From positions 4,960,001 through 5,024,000 of the forward strand of contig OY970367.1 of assembly GCA_963718635.1 (NCBI GenBank): a stretch of DNA of 64,000 nt, written 5' to 3'. This DNA comes from JAIOQJ01 sp963718635 (GTDB lineage: Bacteria > Planctomycetota > Planctomycetia > Gemmatales > Gemmataceae). Numbering within the stretch: the first letter of the stretch is position 1; each line of letters begins with the position of its first letter. Shown piece by piece: positions 43,343 to 51,844 of the stretch. The translations under genes were made by a program, and so were the position numbers. Under the pieces are notes generated by a model, which was given only the letters and a program-made list of their open reading frames with translations, searched no databases and had not been told where the DNA came from.

Positions 43343-43509
43343 TTACGCGGCTCTGCCGCGTAATGGGTCGTCGAGGCTCTGCCTCGCGGGAGACGTTGCG
43401 CGCTAAAGCGATGGTCGCTTTTCGCTCCGCGAAACGAAAACCCTTTCGCGGAGCGAAAGGCGACTTTGAAGGGTTTTCACGGACCCTTCGGGAAATATTT
43501 CCCGAAGGG
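43343..43509. repeat. Cluster of four short perfect or near-perfect palindromes
   Basis: In order: TTACGCGGC/GCCGCGTAA (43343-43363); CGAGGC/GCCTCG (43372-43386); arms 43414-43434 and 43444-43464 (21 bases, one mismatch, core TTTCGCTCCGCGAAA); and CCCTTCGGGAAAT with its complement as a 26-base perfect palindrome (43484-43509). The loops are 0-9 bases. No gene is credible here. Confidence 0.75.
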
Positions 43510-43559
43510 TGTTTCCAATTATTTCGGGGGAAAACGCGCGACGCGAAAACGAAAATACT

Positions 43560-43646
43560 GTTAGCCGCGACGCGAAGGCTTTGCGCAGCGGAGCGATTTC
43601 TTGCCGAAAGCGCTCCGCTGCGCAAAGCCTTCGCGTCGCGGCTAAC
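43560..43646. repeat. Family B palindrome, perfect 36-bp arms
   Basis: Arms 43560-43595 and 43611-43646 are exactly complementary, beginning GTTAGCCGCGACGCGAAGGC, with a 15-base loop. It shares the GGCTTTGCG block with the copy at 22,898-23,114. Confidence 0.9.
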
Positions 43647-43671
43647 GCAACGTTGCATGGACGAATTAAGA

Positions 43672-43900
43672 TGCGGCATGAAATTGTGAACGGTTCACAA
43701 TCGAGTGAAAACGTTACCACTTCGAACGGTTCGCAGTCAGTACGGAGTTTGACTGCAAACGGTTTACAGTGGAGTCGATTTGACTTCGATCCGAGCCTCA
43801 CTAGCAACAATGCTAGTGAGAATTGAGATCCGGCATGAAAATGTGAACGGTTCACACTCGGGTGAAAACGTTTTCACTTCGAACGGTTCGCAGTCGGAGG
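43672..43900. repeat. Tandem-duplicated array of ACGGTT-centred palindromes
   Basis: Two ~70-base units 157 bases apart. Each contains TGTGAACGGTTCACA, then GTGAAAACGTTTTCAC (imperfect in the first unit), then CGAACGGTTCG, with centres at 692/712/728 and 849/869/885 (add 43,000). Between the units are ACTGCAAACGGTTTACAGT and a 10-bp hairpin (CTCACTAGCA/TGCTAGTGAG, 43797-43820). The spacing of centres is identical in both units. Confidence 0.75.
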
Positions 43901-43999
43901 GTGGGCAAGTGAATCGGGTGGGTTTCGCTACAAAGCCCCTTGCTTGCGCGTCGGGCTCGAGAAGGTGGGAGATCACGCTTGATCGCTATCGGTTAATAT

Positions 44000-44017
44000 T
44001 ATGGAAATATTTCCATA
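44000..44017. repeat. 18-base perfect palindrome
   Basis: TATGGAAATATTTCCATA, AT-rich, about 70 bases beyond the stop of the next minus-strand gene. It could be an operator or part of the palindrome cluster to its left. Confidence 0.55.
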
Positions 44018-44088
44018 AGGCACTTTGCGAGAAAATCGTGGGAAAACGCGTCACGACCAAACGTAAACCTTCGACGCGAACCCCGTGC

Positions 44089-44931
44089 CTACCCCCAGAA
44101 ATCCGGCGGGACATTTGTGAACTGTTTTGGGTTTTCGCTCCGGTTAGAGCCGCGCGGGCCTTTGAATGCCAGGTTGATGGCAGCCAGGAATGCGACATTC
44201 GCCAACGGCCCGACGGGATTGCTCAACATGGCTTGGATGGAAGCATCGGCTGGACGGCCCTTCGTATTTCGTTCATGAACCTTAAAGAACGACTTCGACG
44301 TTCGCACCTGGACATCGCCCGCACGCCACATGAACTCGACGTCGTAACGTACTTGCCAGCGAAAATGGGCGATGAATCGCAGCGCTCCACCGGGATCTTG
44401 AGCCGTGAAGATCGTCCAGAATTCACGATCGTCAATCAAGTGAAAAAGGTAATTGGGAATATTGTGGGCGTTTGAATTGTTCAATTTGGTCGGGACTCGT
44501 GAAGCTGGGTGATCACCCCAAGTCGAGTTAACCGTAGGCGCGGTAAAAGAGCTACGCGCCGGATCTTGGAAAAAGGGAATCGGCGCATCGCCCGAGGCGT
44601 CCAGCATCACCGGATTGGCCATAGCAGGCGGCACATGACCAAGAACGCCGACGCTCCCTTCGTTGGCGATGCGTCCCGAGTAAAAGGCGCCGTAAAAGTT
44701 GGAACGGCCTATTTGCACGAAACCGAACGTTGAGCCGCCCAAGCCTCCGCTCAGCGGCACGTGAGCGCCGGCCGTAAGCGCGTTGCCTTGGCCAAGAGGA
44801 AAAGTGGCGGAGTTGAAGCCTTGGGTCAGGTGGACGATGACATTGCCTACGGGATTGATAAAGACATCCGGCTTGGCGGCGTCATCGATGATGATGAGCT
44901 TCAGTTGGTTGTCCAGGATTGTTGCAGCCAT
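44089..44931 (-). CDS. Hypothetical protein of a two-gene unit
   Basis: 280 residues, start with GAGG eight bases upstream. Mixed alpha/beta with no signal peptide: LDNQLKLIIIDDAAKPDVFI, GFVQIGRSNFYGAFYSGRIA, FHLIDDREFWTIFTAQDPGG, FRWQVRYDVEFMWRAGDVQV. The N-terminus with its NPVGNVIVHLTQGF looks like a beta-sandwich. It follows a peptidoglycan-binding-like gene on the same strand by 115 bases and is probably co-transcribed. No family recognised. Confidence 0.6.
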   Translation of the reverse strand: MAATILDNQLKLIIIDDAAKPDVFINPVGNVIVHLTQGFNSATFPLGQGNALTAGAHVPLSGGLGGSTFGFVQIGRSNFYGAFYSGRIANEGSVGVLGHVPPAMANPVMLDASGDAPIPFFQDPARSSFTAPTVNSTWGDHPASRVPTKLNNSNAHNIPNYLFHLIDDREFWTIFTAQDPGGALRFIAHFRWQVRYDVEFMWRAGDVQVRTSKSFFKVHERNTKGRPADASIQAMLSNPVGPLANVAFLAAINLAFKGPRGSNRSENPKQFTNVPPDFWG

Positions 44932-45046
44932 GGCCGTGCCTCAGCTTGAAAGGTCTATCTGAACCGGAATTATAAAGACCGGACTCCGCATGTCCGCGCT
45001 TGCTTCCGGCGGGGAAGATCGCGACTCAGTTGTTGTACTGTCCGAT

Positions 45047-45415
45047 TCACGTGGCAGTCGGATTCTGGCTTGGATCAAGCGGAGGAATGGGCGGTCGGTT
45101 CTCATTTACGACCATTTCGCGATCCATTGCAGCGATGGTCATCTTGCCCACGATGTTGTCGGCGGTCTTTTGATAAGCGGTGTTGATAATGCGGCGTCGC
45201 GTTTTGTATGCCAACACCGCAGCCGCGGTGGAAGGGCCGTATCGTTTCGTTTTTAATTCTTGCGGTGAAACCGAGACTTCGTCCAGCGCGAGCAGCGCCG
45301 TCTGGATTTTTGAGACTTCCTCCCCGACCTTTCCGGGAGTGATATGCGCGGAGTCTTTGATCAAGCACTCTTCGAGCGCACGATCGCCTTTGAATAAGCG
45401 GGATTGGAGCGGCAT
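45047..45415 (-). CDS. Peptidoglycan-binding-like domain protein
   Basis: 122 residues with AGGAG six bases before the ATG. It resembles a PG_binding_1-type three-helix unit: GKVGEEVSKIQTALLALDEV, TKRYGPSTAAAVLAYKTRRR, then DNIVGKMTIAAMDREM. The GPSTAAAVLAYK and VGKMTIAAMD elements are the hallmark. There is no signal peptide, so it either acts after non-classical export or in the cytoplasm. It ends in a Pro-rich tail and precedes the 280-residue gene. Confidence 0.65.
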   Translation of the reverse strand: MPLQSRLFKGDRALEECLIKDSAHITPGKVGEEVSKIQTALLALDEVSVSPQELKTKRYGPSTAAAVLAYKTRRRIINTAYQKTADNIVGKMTIAAMDREMVVNENRPPIPPLDPSQNPTAT

Positions 45416-45486
45416 GTTAACTCCTAAATGTATATAGAAGTCTCAACAGGCCGGGAGGCCTGTTGCCACCTATCGAGCAGGCTCAT

Positions 45487-46911
45487 TCAGTGTACCGCGC
45501 CGATGGCGCGAGCGGCGAGGTCGTAGCCGTCGGCGGCAGTCACCTTGGCTTTGACGAAATCGCCGGGGCGCAGGTTCTTTCCCTTGAGGCGCACCAGGCC
45601 ATCGATCTCGGGTGCATCGGCATGGCTGCGGGCGTGGTAATGGTTGGGGACTTCGCGATCGGGCCCATCGACAATGACGTCGATCTCACGGCCGACCTGC
45701 TTCTGGCTCCAGGCGAAGGCGACCTGCTGCTGAATTTCCATCAGCCGATTACGGCGTTCGTGTTTGACTTCTTCAGGCATATGGCCATCGAGCTTGGTAG
45801 CCGGCGTGTCGGGCTCGAATGAATAAGTGAAAACGCCGGCCCGTTCGAATGCCTGCTCGCGCACGAATTCCCCGAGTTCGGCAAACTCGGCCTCGGTCTC
45901 GCCGGGAAAGCCCACAATAAACGTCGTGCGGAAAGCGAGAGCGGGCATCGCCTGGCGCAGTTTGCCGATGAGAGTTTGCGTTGAATCGCGGTTGACGCGA
46001 CGTTGCATCCGTTTGAGCACGCGGTCGTTGATATGCTGCAGCGGCATATCGATGTACGGAATGATTTTACGTGAAGCCGAAAGCGTCGATAGAAGTTCGT
46101 CGTTGATATGTTCGGGGTAGGCATAAAGGATGCGAATCCATTCGATGCCTTCGACTTTCTCGAGCTCGCGGAGAAGTTCGGCGAAGCGCACCCGGCCGTA
46201 GAGATCCATGCCGTAGTAGGTGCTGTCTTGGGCGACGATCAAGAGTTCGCGCACGCCATCGGCGGCCAGTTCCCGGGCTTCCCGCAGCACTTCTTCGATC
46301 GACTTGGTGACGTGCTTGCCGCGCATCTTCGGGATGGCGCAAAAGGTGCAAAGGCGATCGCAGCCTTCGGAAATTTTGAGGTAAGCATAATGCCGAGGAG
46401 TGATGCGCAAGCGTGCCGTGTCTTCGAGCGCTCGGACTGGCGCAGGGCGAAAGAGACTGCGCTGTTCATCAATCACCGAACCGCGTTGGCGTCCTGCAGC
46501 GGAGACCGCGCGATCGACGACATCGTTGATTTCTTCGCGGCCGAATACGCCGACGATCTGATCGACTTCCGGCACGGTATCCAGCAGCATCTCTTTCTGC
46601 CGCTCCGCCAAACAACCGGCCACGACCACGGAACCGACTTTGCCATCCTTCTTCAACTGGAGCATCTCGCGAATGACAGCCAGAGACTCCTGCCGCGCCG
46701 GCTCGATGAAGCCACAGGTGTTAATGACCACCACATCGGCGCCGTCGGCATCGGGCACCAGTGCGTAACCGTCTTGCGCGAGCTTGCCGAGCATACGCTC
46801 GGAATCGACCGTATTCTTCGGGCAGCCCAAAGAGACAAAGGCGAAGCGACCCTTGCCGACAGGAGGCGAAGCAACCGGCCGGGAGGGAGTATGCGTGGAA
46901 AGTTGAATCAT
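45487..46911 (-). CDS. rimO: Ribosomal protein S12 methylthiotransferase RimO
   Basis: 474 residues, full length. RimO adds a methylthio group to Asp of ribosomal protein S12. Domains: N-terminal UPF0004 (FAFVSLGCPKNTVDSERML, VVINTCGFIEPARQES, VAGCLAERQKE, with its three Cys), radical-SAM core (KISEGCDRLCTFCAIPKMRG, the CxxxCxxC cluster), and a C-terminal TRAM domain (GREIDVIVDGPDREVPNHYH). SLGCPKN and the S12-type core distinguish it from MiaB. It is the first gene after tRNA-Pro on this strand. Confidence 0.93.
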   Translation of the reverse strand: MIQLSTHTPSRPVASPPVGKGRFAFVSLGCPKNTVDSERMLGKLAQDGYALVPDADGADVVVINTCGFIEPARQESLAVIREMLQLKKDGKVGSVVVAGCLAERQKEMLLDTVPEVDQIVGVFGREEINDVVDRAVSAAGRQRGSVIDEQRSLFRPAPVRALEDTARLRITPRHYAYLKISEGCDRLCTFCAIPKMRGKHVTKSIEEVLREARELAADGVRELLIVAQDSTYYGMDLYGRVRFAELLRELEKVEGIEWIRILYAYPEHINDELLSTLSASRKIIPYIDMPLQHINDRVLKRMQRRVNRDSTQTLIGKLRQAMPALAFRTTFIVGFPGETEAEFAELGEFVREQAFERAGVFTYSFEPDTPATKLDGHMPEEVKHERRNRLMEIQQQVAFAWSQKQVGREIDVIVDGPDREVPNHYHARSHADAPEIDGLVRLKGKNLRPGDFVKAKVTAADGYDLAARAIGAVH

Positions 46912-47058
46912 GTCGTTTTACAAGAGGCGGCCAAGCGCCGTTTTTCAAAAGGCGGACGAATCTTTTAGTATATGCGAGACGGCTTCATCGGGAACGGCAG
47001 TTGTCGCTTAGACCGAAGGTGTGGCGTAGAACGCACGATTCTGGCGAGCGATGAAACA

Positions 47059-47088
47059 AAAAAGCCGAAGGCGCGTGCCTTCGGCTTT
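47059..47088 (-). terminator. Terminator after tRNA-Pro
   Basis: On the minus strand AAAGCCGAAGGC pairs with GCCTTCGGCTTT around a four-base loop, followed by a T-run. It lies six bases past the tRNA 3' end. Confidence 0.85.
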
Positions 47089-47093
47089 AGCAA

Positions 47094-47168
47094 TCGGGCC
47101 GAGAGGATTTGAACCTCCGACCTCCTGAACCCCATTCAGGCGCGCTAGCCAAACTGCGCCACGGCCCG
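47094..47168 (-). tRNA. tRNA-Pro (anticodon GGG)
   Basis: A 75-base cloverleaf: acceptor CGGGCCG pairs with CGGCCCG, with discriminator A. D arm GCGCAGTTTGGCTAGCGC; anticodon stem CCTGA/TCAGG with loop ATGGGGT giving GGG; T arm GGAGGTTCAAATCCTC. The 5' C is typical of bacterial tRNA-Pro. CCA is not encoded. It reads CCC codons. Confidence 0.95.
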
Positions 47169-47478
47169 ATTAACCGCATGTCGCCGGTAAAAAACCCGGC
47201 TTCGATAGCAAGAGAATTCTATGAACGAAAGCGGCTCTGTTTCAAGATGAGTATTTTTCTAGGAGCTTCCGAGCCGAAGATAAGTGAAATCGTCCAACCA
47301 TTTGCTGCCCGAATCGTCTATAACTAAAGAGGGAAGTAACTGGCCCGCATGTAACCGCGTTGTAAAAAAGTGCAATCCGCATTTGACTCCGCCATTGCCC
47401 CTTCGTTATAGTAGTCGAAAGTCTTCTCTCCCATCTAGCTGAAGATCGGTTGTCACGCTCTCGTCGGGGAGGTGGTTA
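47169..47478. other. Intergenic gap
   Basis: About 310 bases between tRNA-Pro and the S41 protease, divergent. Promoters for both should lie here, but no confident box was seen and no gene is supported. Confidence 0.4.
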
Positions 47479-48594
47479 GTGACCGTTCGCCATCGTGGAC
47501 AACTCCTGCTTTGCGGGATTGGCATCTCCATCCTTTTCGGGCTGCCCTCACCACTATCCGCTCAAACCACTCCGGTCATCGCTAATTCGTCGGAGGAACT
47601 TCGCAGCCGGGCAATCGCTTTTGAACGCGAGGGGCGCTGGAGCGATGCATTGCCAATTTGGTGCAAGGCTTACGGGGAGAATCGCCAAAACGACGAGGCC
47701 AACGAGCATATCCAGAATTGTCTACGGCGGATGTTCCAGGCTCAGCGGCAGATTGATAAATCGCTGCGCGAGAAGGTTCTTTCGTTAACGCACTCGCAGG
47801 CGCTTGCCCTTTACGGCGAAGTGCTGACTACCTTGCAGACCGCCTATGTTGATCGCGCAAAAGTCTCTCCTGGCCGCCTGTTCCAACAAGGGGTGGAAGA
47901 GTTCCTGCTCACGCTCAATGACCCCAATTTCCGCAAACAACAAATGCCTGGCGTGCGTGATCGCGACGTTCGCGAGTTCCAACGCCGGCTGCGCGAGTAC
48001 GTTTCGGTGCGGGTGGTCGACTCAATTCCCGACGCGCTCGCTCTCGTCAAGCAGATTGCAGCAACGGCGAAACGTGATCTTCAGCTTTCACAAACGAGCG
48101 TAATCGTTCTTGAATTCATCGGTGGCGCGTGCAATTCACTCGACGAGTACACTAGCTATCTCTCGCCGGCCGAACTGGCACTTGAGATGCGCATGGGCGC
48201 TGACGCCTCCGTGACGGAAGTGCGATTCGTCAAAGAAGGAATCGGCTTTTTCCGCATCGGGCATTTCCGTGAAACTACACCGGAAGAGGTTGACGCGGCA
48301 ATCGCCATGCTCAAAATGACCTCCGGCCTAATGGGCATCAAGGCATTGGTTATCGATTTGCAAGGCAACAGCGGCGGGTCGTTTTCTGCCGCGGTGCAAG
48401 TCGCTGATCGCTTCATCCCGGCTGGGGTCATCGTTAGCACGCAAGGGCAGCTCGATGAGTTCAATAAGATCCTCAGCGCCGGCTTAAAGATGGGCGCCAT
48501 TGAAATACCTTTGGTCGTTCTCGTCGACGGAGGCACCGCGAGTGCTGCCGAAGTATTAGCCGGCGCTTCCGCGACCACCAACGGGCTACGCTGA
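47479..48594 (+). CDS. S41 family C-terminal processing peptidase, main part
   Basis: Starts at GTG with GGGAGG nine bases before it. Signal peptide (LLLCGIGISILFGLPSPLSA), then a helical region (~150 residues) with TPR-like character, and the S41 protease domain: IGFFRIGHFRETTPEEVDAA, ALVIDLQGNSGGSFSAAVQV, and the nucleophile region VLVDGGTASAAEVLAGA. No clear PDZ domain is present between them, unusual for a Ctp protease. After LAGA the frame breaks by one missing base near 48,568, and the catalytic Lys region is read in the next frame. Confidence 0.75.
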   Translation: MTVRHRGQLLLCGIGISILFGLPSPLSAQTTPVIANSSEELRSRAIAFEREGRWSDALPIWCKAYGENRQNDEANEHIQNCLRRMFQAQRQIDKSLREKVLSLTHSQALALYGEVLTTLQTAYVDRAKVSPGRLFQQGVEEFLLTLNDPNFRKQQMPGVRDRDVREFQRRLREYVSVRVVDSIPDALALVKQIAATAKRDLQLSQTSVIVLEFIGGACNSLDEYTSYLSPAELALEMRMGADASVTEVRFVKEGIGFFRIGHFRETTPEEVDAAIAMLKMTSGLMGIKALVIDLQGNSGGSFSAAVQVADRFIPAGVIVSTQGQLDEFNKILSAGLKMGAIEIPLVVLVDGGTASAAEVLAGASATTNGLR

Positions 48595-48854
48595 TCGGAA
48601 CCGCGACTTACGGCAAAGGTTCGATCCAGCGCATCCTCCATTTTCAAACGGCCGAGGAAGCCGACGAAACGGGTAAGCCGAAGAGCCGGTCGGGCGGCCT
48701 GCGCATCACGCTCGCTCGCTTCTATTCACCGAACGGTCAAGCTATCAGCGGCGCGGGCGTTAGTCCGCATATCGTGGAACCCGAAAAGGGACGGCAACTG
48801 GAACTAGCGATCGAACACGCCTCGCGATTCGTCAGCGCGATGCCGCCGCGGTAA
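48570..48854 (+). CDS. S41 peptidase, C-terminal part after frame break
   Basis: It resumes RDHQRATLIGTATYGKGSIQ, giving the catalytic lysine of the S41 Ser-Lys dyad in YGKGS, then LRITLARFYSPNGQAISGAG and VSPHIVEPEKGRQLELAIEH. It is needed for activity, so with the preceding segment it is one gene. Confidence 0.75.
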   Translation, partial: RDHQRATLIGTATYGKGSIQRILHFQTAEEADETGKPKSRSGGLRITLARFYSPNGQAISGAGVSPHIVEPEKGRQLELAIEHASRFVSAMPPR

Positions 48855-48922
48855 AGATTCGTTGTAATCTAACCACGATTACTGCGCGTGTCGACGGATT
48901 CCGGCACAGATAAAATGGCCTT

Positions 48923-49267
48923 CTAATTCCTCGCACCCGCCCTATGGACCGCGAGATAAACTTCACGCAGAGCCACGCCTTGTTCGCGTGCCAAGCGAGC
49001 GCAATCTTCGTACTCGGGCGTCAACAGGCTTTGTCCTTCGCGCCAACCCTTTTTCGCTTTGACTGGCCCCCATGGCGTAGCGACTACCACTGCTTCGCGT
49101 TGCAATTTCGAGCGCGCGACAGTGCTCCGGCGAATGCCGAAAGTTCCCGTCTCTCGAAACAGAATGGTCTCCAACGCAGGAATTTGGGCCTCGCTGGCGA
49201 TCACGGTTAGCAGGATCGCCGGTCGATTTTTTTTCATCTGGATGGGAATGCTGAAGACATCCAGCGC
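48923..49267 (-). CDS. larC: LarC nickel insertion protein, C-terminal part
   Basis: After one extra base at 49268 the frame continues ALDVFSIPIQMKKNRPAILL, then GTFGIRRSTVARSKLQREAV, the region usually called LarC2, and PEYEDCARLAREQGVALREV. LarC inserts nickel into the pincer dinucleotide using CTP. In Lactobacillus plantarum LarC itself is made by programmed frameshifting between LarC1 and LarC2, so a frame break is not by itself strange, although the junction here lies within the usual LarC1/LarC2 boundary region only by eye. Confidence 0.8.
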   Translation of the reverse strand, partial: ALDVFSIPIQMKKNRPAILLTVIASEAQIPALETILFRETGTFGIRRSTVARSKLQREAVVVATPWGPVKAKKGWREGQSLLTPEYEDCARLAREQGVALREVYLAVHRAGARN

Positions 49268-49268
49268 C

Positions 49269-50093
49269 TCCGGCGGCAAAGAGCAGTTCGACGCAATAGC
49301 CTACGATTTCCGGCGAGACATCGTCGATGTTTGTTTCCAGGACGGTAACCGTATCTTGTTCCGGCGAGACACGATGAATCGTTTCCTCACCAACGAAGAG
49401 GCGCAAGATATTCGGCTGTTCCCAGAAATCGCGCTTGCCGGCGCCGCAACCAATCTGCTCAATCGTCATCGAAGGTGAATCGGTCCATTCGGAGACGACG
49501 GTGGTCAAGATCGCGGCGCCCGTCGGGGTAACGAGTTCCGCTTTGACTGAAGTTGCCGCCAGCGGTACGCCTTTGAGCAGTTCGGCCGTCGCTGGCGTGG
49601 GGATCGGCATGATTCCGTGCGCACACTTGACAGTGCCGGAACCCGGCGGCACCGAGCGGCTAGTAAAGCGCGACACGCCGAGTAAATCAAGCCCGATCGC
49701 AGCGCCAACAATGTCAGCTATGCTGTCGAGAGCGCCGACTTCGTGAAAGTGAACTTTCTCGACCGGATGGCCGTGAACGGCAGCCTCTGCGTGGGCCAAA
49801 CGGCGAAAGATGGCGAGTGCCAAGTCGCGTTGCGAAGGTGATAGTTTACCGCGATTGATGATCGCTTCGATCTCGGGCAGATGGCGATGGCTCTCTTCTT
49901 CCGGCGCTACGACATTGGCGTAAGTGGCCACGAAGCCGTTGCGTTTCACTTTTTCAATATGTAGTTCGATGGGCAGATTAAGAGATGACAAGCCGGCCCG
50001 GATGGCTTCCGGATCGACACCGCTATCGACAAGGGCGGCCAATGTCATGTCGCCGCTAATGCCGCTAAAACAATCGAAATGTGCAACTCGCAT
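49269..50093 (-). CDS. larC: LarC nickel insertion protein, N-terminal part
   Basis: Starts at the ATG giving MRVAHFDCFSGISGDMTLAA, with GGAGG six bases upstream. LarC1 marks: FDCFSGISGDM, VHFHEVGALDSIADIVGAAI, TPTGAAILTTVVSEW, VTVLETNIDDVSPEIVGYCV. It ends in-frame at the break next to LLFAAG. It belongs with larE about 1 kb away and the LarA-like gene at 12.9 kb. Confidence 0.9.
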
Positions 50094-50201
50094 GCTTCCT
50101 CCGTTCAATTTGTTTTACGGAAGATAGCTGAAGTTGAAGAAAATGCACGATTCGAAGGAATGCGTCGAAGCAGCCTTAAGAAAACCAGACGTTCGGCATA
50201 C

Positions 50202-50396
50202 TTATTTAACGCTTAGGGTCGCGGTAGGCGCCGGCTGACCGTGAATCGCTTCCCAAACTTCCTGCCGATGGACCGGAACCTCTTTCGGCGCAACAATTCC
50301 AAGGCGGATTTTATCTCCGCGAATTTCGACGACGGTGATCGTGATAACGTTGTTGATCACGATGCTTTCATCTTTCTTCCTAGACAAAACGAGCAT
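50202..50396 (-). CDS. csrA: Carbon storage regulator CsrA
   Basis: 64 residues: MLVLSRKKDESIVINNVITI, then VVEIRGDKIRLGIVAPKEVP and VHRQEVWEAI. CsrA is an RNA-binding dimer that blocks or protects ribosome sites on GGA-containing mRNAs. The N-terminal LSRK and the VAPKEVPVHR-EV motif carry the RNA-contact residues (Leu4, Arg44 equivalents). AAGGA precedes the ATG. No flagellar genes are nearby, unlike the usual context. Confidence 0.95.
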   Translation of the reverse strand: MLVLSRKKDESIVINNVITITVVEIRGDKIRLGIVAPKEVPVHRQEVWEAIHGQPAPTATLSVK

Positions 50397-50981
50397 CGCT
50401 TTATATCCTTCTCTGGGTCTGAGGTGTTTACTCTCAAAGCGGCATCACAACAGGTACTTCAGGCCCTCTGAGTGCCTATTGTGCTTTGGTTAAAAACATA
50501 CGGTCGTGTGATACACAAACGCCCGTTTGCTAGTCTGCAGATCAAATCAAGCGCCGGTTTTGCTGTCTTGGACACCTTGAGCGCAATCTGTCCGTGCATT
50601 TCACCGTAACCGGCTTTATTATACCCGTCAAGCACTTACGGCACAAACTACCCATTTTGAATGCCTCGATCCTGCACTGACAAAATGTCGTAACATTCGG
50701 CAAAATAATGGTTTAAGTAAAATTCAGAGAAATGGAGAAAATTCTGGATTATTTCTTGATTTGTTGGGACAGTTTGCTGCGAACGTGCTTTGGAACGAAG
50801 TCTAAGCAATCTGGGCGGGTTGCCAAATCTCCCACCCGTCGCGTCAGAATCCGCTGCCGGCCAGTGGGCTTAGCTTTCGCGTCTAAGCTCGGACTTCTTT
50901 TTTTAGACGCCCACAGCACCTGTCAACCGCATACGACCGTATCTCCCTCGCTTCCATACGGAACGAGGCTATAATCTGCTT
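50397..50981. other. Intergenic gap before larE
   Basis: About 585 bases, divergent between csrA and larE. An 80-codon plus-strand frame starting at 50,732 (MEKILDYFLICWDSLLRTCF) has no good ribosome site and a poor composition; it is left out as a gene. No repeat or riboswitch was recognised. Confidence 0.45.
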
Positions 50982-51842
50982 GTGGATGTCTCTCTTGCTA
51001 CTTCTGACCTGATCGTCAAACGTGACCGCTTGCTTGCGGTGCTGCGTGAGATGAAGGACGTTGCCGTCGCATTTAGCGGCGGCATCGATAGTACGGTGGT
51101 AGTCAAGGCCGCCCATGAAGCGCTGGGTGAACGTGCGGTTGCCGTCACCTCGGACAGCCCAAGCGTTCCCCGGACAGAGCTTGAAGACGCGCGGCGACTG
51201 GCGAAGTTGATCGGCATCCGCCATGAAGTTGTTCGCACTGATGAGTTTGCCAATGCCGACTATCTGCGCAACGATGGCGCGCGTTGCTACTACTGCAAGA
51301 GCGAACTCTACGATACCATCTTGAAGATCTTGCCTCGCTTGGGAGTCGCGGTCATATGTAGCGGAGCCAATCTGGATGACCTTGGTGATTACAGGCCTGG
51401 GCTGACCGCCGCGGCCGAAAGGCAGGTGCGCCATCCGTTACAAGAGGCCGGGTTCACCAAGGGGGATGTAAGGGCGTTGGCTCAATGGTGGCAATTGCCG
51501 ACTTGGGACAAGCCAGCCTCGCCTTGTCTCTCCAGCCGTTTAGCGCCAGGCTTGGCTGTTACTCCTGAGCGAACCGCGCGCATTGAAGCCGGGGAGGTTT
51601 ACTTGCGCGAACTGGGTTTGCGCGATTGCCGAGTCAGGCTGCATGAGGGCGAATTAGCACGCATTGAAATTCCGTTGACCGAAGTTGCTCGCTTCGCAGC
51701 GCCTGATATTCGCGAGCGTCTAACTGAACGCTTCCGCGAGCTTGGCTTTCAATTCATCACGCTCGATTTAGAAGGCTTTCGCAGCGGCAGCTTGAATAGT
51801 CTTGTTAGTCTGGAGCTGAAAACCCGCTTTGCGCAAAGCTAG
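50982..51842 (+). CDS. larE: LarE sulfur transferase for nickel-pincer cofactor
   Basis: 286 residues from a GTG. PP-loop ATP pyrophosphatase: VAVAFSGGIDSTVVVKAAHE (P-loop), then RCYYCKSELYDTILKILPRL and ICSGANLDDLGDYRPGLTAA, and SPCLSSRLAPGLAVTPERTA. LarE activates the biotin-like precursor with ATP and donates sulfur, either from a sacrificed cysteine or via an iron-sulfur cluster. The cysteines in RCYYCK and SPCLSSR are candidates. LarC is encoded about 1 kb away, in the opposite direction. Confidence 0.9.
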   Translation: MDVSLATSDLIVKRDRLLAVLREMKDVAVAFSGGIDSTVVVKAAHEALGERAVAVTSDSPSVPRTELEDARRLAKLIGIRHEVVRTDEFANADYLRNDGARCYYCKSELYDTILKILPRLGVAVICSGANLDDLGDYRPGLTAAAERQVRHPLQEAGFTKGDVRALAQWWQLPTWDKPASPCLSSRLAPGLAVTPERTARIEAGEVYLRELGLRDCRVRLHEGELARIEIPLTEVARFAAPDIRERLTERFRELGFQFITLDLEGFRSGSLNSLVSLELKTRFAQS

Positions 51843-51844
51843 GA

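Noticed and set aside
43672..43900. CRISPR array
   Set aside because: Only two units, 157 bases apart, with non-identical palindromes and no spacers of regular length or cas genes.
43403..44198. Minus-strand frames with repeated CEPFE phrases across the palindrome array
   Set aside because: The repetition follows the duplicated palindromes; no ribosome site, no domain and no continuity between copies.
50732..50974. 80-codon gene before larE
   Set aside because: No ribosome site, odd composition, and it ends in the likely larE promoter region.
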